Virus record (IMG/VR): IMGVR_UViG_3300046674_000314
Coordinates: 1-64,000 of that record
Origin: a virus
DNA: 64,000 bases
Reading direction: 5' to 3' (one strand)
Under the pieces are notes generated by a model. It did not search any database and was not told the origin of the DNA. It saw only the letters and a program-made list of their open reading frames with translations. The position numbers were made by a program, and so were the translations under genes. Position 1 is the stretch's first letter, and each line of letters opens with the position of its first letter. Below, piece after piece: positions 60,772 through 64,000 of this stretch.

Positions 60772-63333
60772 ATGACTCTGCGAATCATACTGACGGATGG
60801 GGATGGGGTACAGGGTCTCGCGGGCGTCTTTGGGGCCTTTATTTCGTCATCCAACGCGCAAACAGCTGCTGATGTGCTAGCTTCGGCGGCTAATGCTGCG
60901 GCTGCGGCTAATGCTGCGGCTGCGGCTGCTGGGAGCGCGGCGTCAGCGCTCGGTAGCGCGGGCAATGCGGCCAATAGCGCTACTGCTGCGGCTGGGAGCG
61001 CTGGGAGCGCTGCAACCTCTGCCACGAATGCGCAGATATCCGAAACCAATGCAGGCAATGCGGCGGCAGCATCGCAAACTAGCGCAGATGCTTCGGCTGC
61101 AAGCGCGGCAGCGTCCCTAGTCTCGCAAAACGCGGCGGCGGGTTCGGCATCGGCTGCGGCAACGAGTGCAAGCGCGGCGGCTGGATCGGCTACCGCGGCG
61201 GCTGGTAGTGCTTCAGATGCGGCTAACTCGGCGCAGTCGATCAACGGCGAACTGGTGCTTGGAGTCGGCGCGGCTGATGTGACTCTGACGACGACTCAAG
61301 CGAACAATGGTATCTTTCGCTTCACCGGTACGCTTACTGGCAACCGAACGGTCACCTTTCCGGCGGTCCCGCATAACTTCGTCGTCCAGAATAACACAAC
61401 CGGCGCCTTTTCGCTGACCATCAAAGCGGCGGGGCAAACCCCGAGCGCGACGGTTATTCAAGGGAAAGCCTCGACGCTATTCAGCGACTCGACCGGCGTC
61501 TTCGCGACCTCGGCGGCTGCTGGTATGGCCTTCTCCGCGGTGTTCCCCTTCAGCGGAAATCAGACGTTGACTATCAGCCATTTGGGCGCGATAGTCACCC
61601 AGTCTGCCGCATCGGTAACCACATTCCCGAAGGCTAACACCTTTCCGGCTGGCTCGGGCTTCGGCTATGCGAACATCGCGGGCGCGGCTGCGGCCAGTCT
61701 GGCGCTTCAGGCTGGCGATACGGCCGACCTGACGTTCCCCTATACGACGCAGAATAACGATACCTACTTCTGGTATTCGGACGGCATCAGCAAATGGAAG
61801 CTTGGCTGGTACTCGAACAAGTTCCAACCGACTTTCGATACCGGCATTCGATTCCCTGACGGATCGATCCAGACCACGGCGACCCAAGCAACCGCTCCGG
61901 TATCGACCGTATTCTCTGTGGCTATCGGGAATACCTCGCTAGGCGCGACCTCGCTGACGACCCCCGGCTATACCGACCCGAATATCTCGATTTTCAAGAA
62001 CGGCGCGCGCCTGACAAAGAATATCGATTTCACGCTGCCCGGCGACAATATCCATGTGACGTTGCTGACGCCGGTCGCCAATCTTGATAACTTCGAAGTC
62101 CTGACTGGATCGGTCTATAATCCTTCGACCGCTTATGCGCCGTCTAGCTCGCTGAGCACGCCCACGTTCGGTGCGACCGGGATCGCTATCACCTACATTC
62201 CCGGATTCGCATTCCTGTACCGCAACGGCTCACGGCTGGTGCCGGGCGTCGATTATACCGCGGTCGATGGTGCGAACATCATATTCATTGGCTTCGCTGG
62301 CGATGGGGTGACTCAGTACGAGGTACAGCTTCTCAATCCGATCACCTACGCGAACGCCATTTCACAGAGTAATCCAGTTCTAACTGGGCCGCTGACCTTC
62401 GCGGACGGAACGATTCAGGGGACGAGTGCGCCCGGCCTAAAGAACTGGATTCTGAACGGCAACTTCATCGTATGGCAGCGCGGCAGCTCATTCGCCGCGA
62501 CCGCCGTCAGCCCGTCGACAGCCTATACGGCGGACAGATGGCAGGCGTATCGCGGCGGATATGCCGGTGGGTATGGTGTAGCTCTAATCGGCGGCATCGC
62601 TCTGGCATCTATCGGGATTCCGTTCGGATGCTCATTCCAGCGGAATAACGGCGATACTAGCACGCAGCCGATGACGATATCGCATGGCCTTGAATCGCTC
62701 GACGTCAGACAGTTGGCGGGTCGTCAGGTTACCGTCTCATGGTATGCGTTTGGTCAAAATGGGTTTAATGGTGCTGGGCAAGGATTGTCCGTGTATTATG
62801 GGACCGGGTCTGATGGCAATATACTCTCCGGTTTTACTGGGCAAACGCTGCTGACGACCAAGAATGTCACGCTCAGCAGTTCCGGTCCGATAAGCCAATG
62901 GACGCGTTACTCGCACACATTCACTATTCCTTCTAACGCCAGTCAGCTTGCGCTACTGTGGTCAGTCGCACCTTCCGGAACGGCGGGCGCTTCCGACCTT
63001 TTCGTAAATGCCGGAATGCAAATGGAATTGGGGCCGGTCGCGACGCCGTTCGAAATCCGTCCTTATGGCGAAACGCTCCTCCGGTGCCAGCGTTGGTATT
63101 CCGCAGGATCGGCAGTGCTACAGGGTTCCGGGATCGGAACGCAAATCCAGAATATGCCTTTCCGGACACAGATGCGCGCATCTGCCACCGTAACATTGAA
63201 TAGCGTCGCGTACAGTTCTGCCGCGAGCTTAAACGTCAACGGGGTGTACCCTGACTCGTGGGGCGCTCAGTATACGACGACTGGGTCGGGCGGCTATGTT
63301 GGATTCACCTACACCTGCAATGCGGAGCAATAA
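60772..63333 (+). CDS. Long tail fibre protein
   Basis: 853 residues. After a 35-residue head, residues 40-155 are Ala/Ser/Asn heptad-like repeats (AAAAGSAASALGSAGNAANS type), a triple-stranded coil usual for phage fibres. Then beta modules with GVGAADVTLTTTQANNGIFR, two FPDGSIQTTAT-type marks, and a C-terminal receptor domain of about 260 residues (GLKNWILNGNFIVWQRGSSF to YVGFTYTCNAEQ), of the kind often acting as a carbohydrate-binding jelly roll. The start of the next gene is of the same kind, so the two share the host-recognition task. Confidence 0.88.
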   Translation: MTLRIILTDGDGVQGLAGVFGAFISSSNAQTAADVLASAANAAAAANAAAAAAGSAASALGSAGNAANSATAAAGSAGSAATSATNAQISETNAGNAAAASQTSADASAASAAASLVSQNAAAGSASAAATSASAAAGSATAAAGSASDAANSAQSINGELVLGVGAADVTLTTTQANNGIFRFTGTLTGNRTVTFPAVPHNFVVQNNTTGAFSLTIKAAGQTPSATVIQGKASTLFSDSTGVFATSAAAGMAFSAVFPFSGNQTLTISHLGAIVTQSAASVTTFPKANTFPAGSGFGYANIAGAAAASLALQAGDTADLTFPYTTQNNDTYFWYSDGISKWKLGWYSNKFQPTFDTGIRFPDGSIQTTATQATAPVSTVFSVAIGNTSLGATSLTTPGYTDPNISIFKNGARLTKNIDFTLPGDNIHVTLLTPVANLDNFEVLTGSVYNPSTAYAPSSSLSTPTFGATGIAITYIPGFAFLYRNGSRLVPGVDYTAVDGANIIFIGFAGDGVTQYEVQLLNPITYANAISQSNPVLTGPLTFADGTIQGTSAPGLKNWILNGNFIVWQRGSSFAATAVSPSTAYTADRWQAYRGGYAGGYGVALIGGIALASIGIPFGCSFQRNNGDTSTQPMTISHGLESLDVRQLAGRQVTVSWYAFGQNGFNGAGQGLSVYYGTGSDGNILSGFTGQTLLTTKNVTLSSSGPISQWTRYSHTFTIPSNASQLALLWSVAPSGTAGASDLFVNAGMQMELGPVATPFEIRPYGETLLRCQRWYSAGSAVLQGSGIGTQIQNMPFRTQMRASATVTLNSVAYSSAASLNVNGVYPDSWGAQYTTTGSGGYVGFTYTCNAEQ

Positions 63334-64000
63334 ATGACAAATGCAGTTCAAACCGCAGCCGCGGCATACCTTTCCGGGCGCAACCGAATAATCAACGGCG
63401 CGTGCGATATTGCCCAGCGCGGCGCCAGCTTAACGCTGGCAACAACTGCTGGCGTTAATGCGCTGGGCTACGGTGGCCCCGACAGATTCTTTATGCAAAA
63501 CTCGGCAGGGGGATCGTTCAGTCAAAGTCAGAACGCCCTTAACGCGCTGAACATTTCATCGATCTTGCAAGCGCCCGTCTCAACGGCGGGTATCAGCTTC
63601 GCAGGGACCAACTTGTGGGCAGGAATTCGGCAACCGATCGAAGGAGTGCATTGTTACGACTTGCTTTACAAACCGATGATTGCATCCTTTCTGTTCATTG
63701 CAAAACTTCCGGGCAATTATACGTTTGCGCTTGCTGACTCTGCATTCACGCATTCATTCGTCACTTCGTTCAACTATGCAGTCGCTGATGTTGGTCAGCG
63801 AATCGTCATCCCGATCCCGCAGCCGCCCGCAGCCGCCAATATCCCGCGCAACAGCGCTGCTGGGTTGCACTATCAGATCGGCGGACTGAATCGTGGCACT
63901 TTTCAAATGGCAGCGAATCCAAACGCATGGGTCTCGGGCGCTTTCATGAGTGCAACAGGAACTGTTGACTGGAGCACATCAACCAGCAACTATATCTGCG
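63334..64000 (+). CDS. Second fibre protein, partial at right edge
   Basis: 222 codons are visible, no stop. NRIINGACDIAQRGASLTLA then YGGPDRFFMQNSAGGSFSQS is the same domain type as the C-terminal domain of the previous fibre (WILNGNFIVWQRG...ADRW). It lacks an own coiled-coil start, so it may be a separate receptor-binding tip that was duplicated from the fibre gene. It begins directly after the preceding stop (TAAATG). Confidence 0.75.
   Translation, partial: MTNAVQTAAAAYLSGRNRIINGACDIAQRGASLTLATTAGVNALGYGGPDRFFMQNSAGGSFSQSQNALNALNISSILQAPVSTAGISFAGTNLWAGIRQPIEGVHCYDLLYKPMIASFLFIAKLPGNYTFALADSAFTHSFVTSFNYAVADVGQRIVIPIPQPPAAANIPRNSAAGLHYQIGGLNRGTFQMAANPNAWVSGAFMSATGTVDWSTSTSNYIC

Noticed and set aside
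60890-61240. Repetitive Ala/Ser-rich DNA as satellite repeat
   Set aside because: Explained by the coiled-coil shaft of the tail fibre in one open frame.
1-64000. Integrase, attachment site or excisionase
   Set aside because: No tyrosine or serine recombinase motif was found and no att-like duplication; the repressor alone does not prove a lysogenic cycle for the whole genome.

Overview
The window is one end-to-end piece of a tailed double-stranded DNA phage. The virion genes indicate a short-tailed (podovirus-like) particle: terminase, a P22-type portal, a DUF5309/SU10-type capsid protein, a P22 gp4/gp10-like neck, large internal ejection proteins, a tail collar protein and long Ala/Ser-rich fibres. 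The host is inferred to be a GC-rich betaproteobacterium (Burkholderia/Ralstonia type), because the small genes of the first 12 kb resemble those of Burkholderia phages. Both edges cut through genes. No integrase, tRNA gene, CRISPR array or recognisable lysis cassette is visible.

Layout. (a) 0-12.2 kb is GC-rich and lambdoid. A leftward operon carries SSB, the ERF annealing protein and DUF1376/DUF6475 replication proteins. It faces a rightward HTH repressor across a region with three AGAGAGT sites spaced exactly 20 bp. A promoter-terminator pair at 6.24-6.36 kb looks like a small RNA gene. A rightward cluster at 7.4-9.3 kb ends with an HNH-AP2 endonuclease. (b) 12.3-16.1 kb is a compact leftward DNA-modification operon: queE, queC, queD, folE and the DNA transglycosylase dpdA. 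These genes would make preQ0 from GTP and exchange it for guanine in phage DNA. (c) 16.3-29.7 kb is a leftward early region: SF2 helicase, PD-(D/E)XK exonuclease, DUF669 protein, Sak4-like ATPase, three secreted proteins and many tiny genes. (d) 29.9-35.4 kb has a PrimPol-RepA-type replicase, a cluster of TCTGAA/TTCAGA repeats (probable origin) and a VRR-NUC nuclease. (e) 35.7-64 kb is the rightward virion module. It is interrupted by a leftward two-gene insert at 47.3-48.0 kb and by a collagen-like glycoside hydrolase gene just after the capsid genes.

Four things stand out. First, the 7-deazaguanine DNA-modification pathway looks complete, with an unusual QueD. Second, a repeated promoter type in regions c-e has a CGTGC box about 17 bp upstream of TATAAT and usually CATGG at the expected start. 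That looks like a phage-specific (T4-middle-like) transcription signal, and no regulator for it has been identified. Third, four otherwise different proteins share a roughly 50-residue module (VWxxAD...GTAxTQ(Y/F)xxW), which may be a phage-encoded family of DNA-binding proteins. Fourth, replication and recombination functions are present twice, once in the GC-rich left arm and once in the remainder. This suggests recombination between two phages near 12.25 kb, or an assembly join there.

Coordinates and reading frames come directly from the sequence. Family names are from recognition of motifs without a database search.
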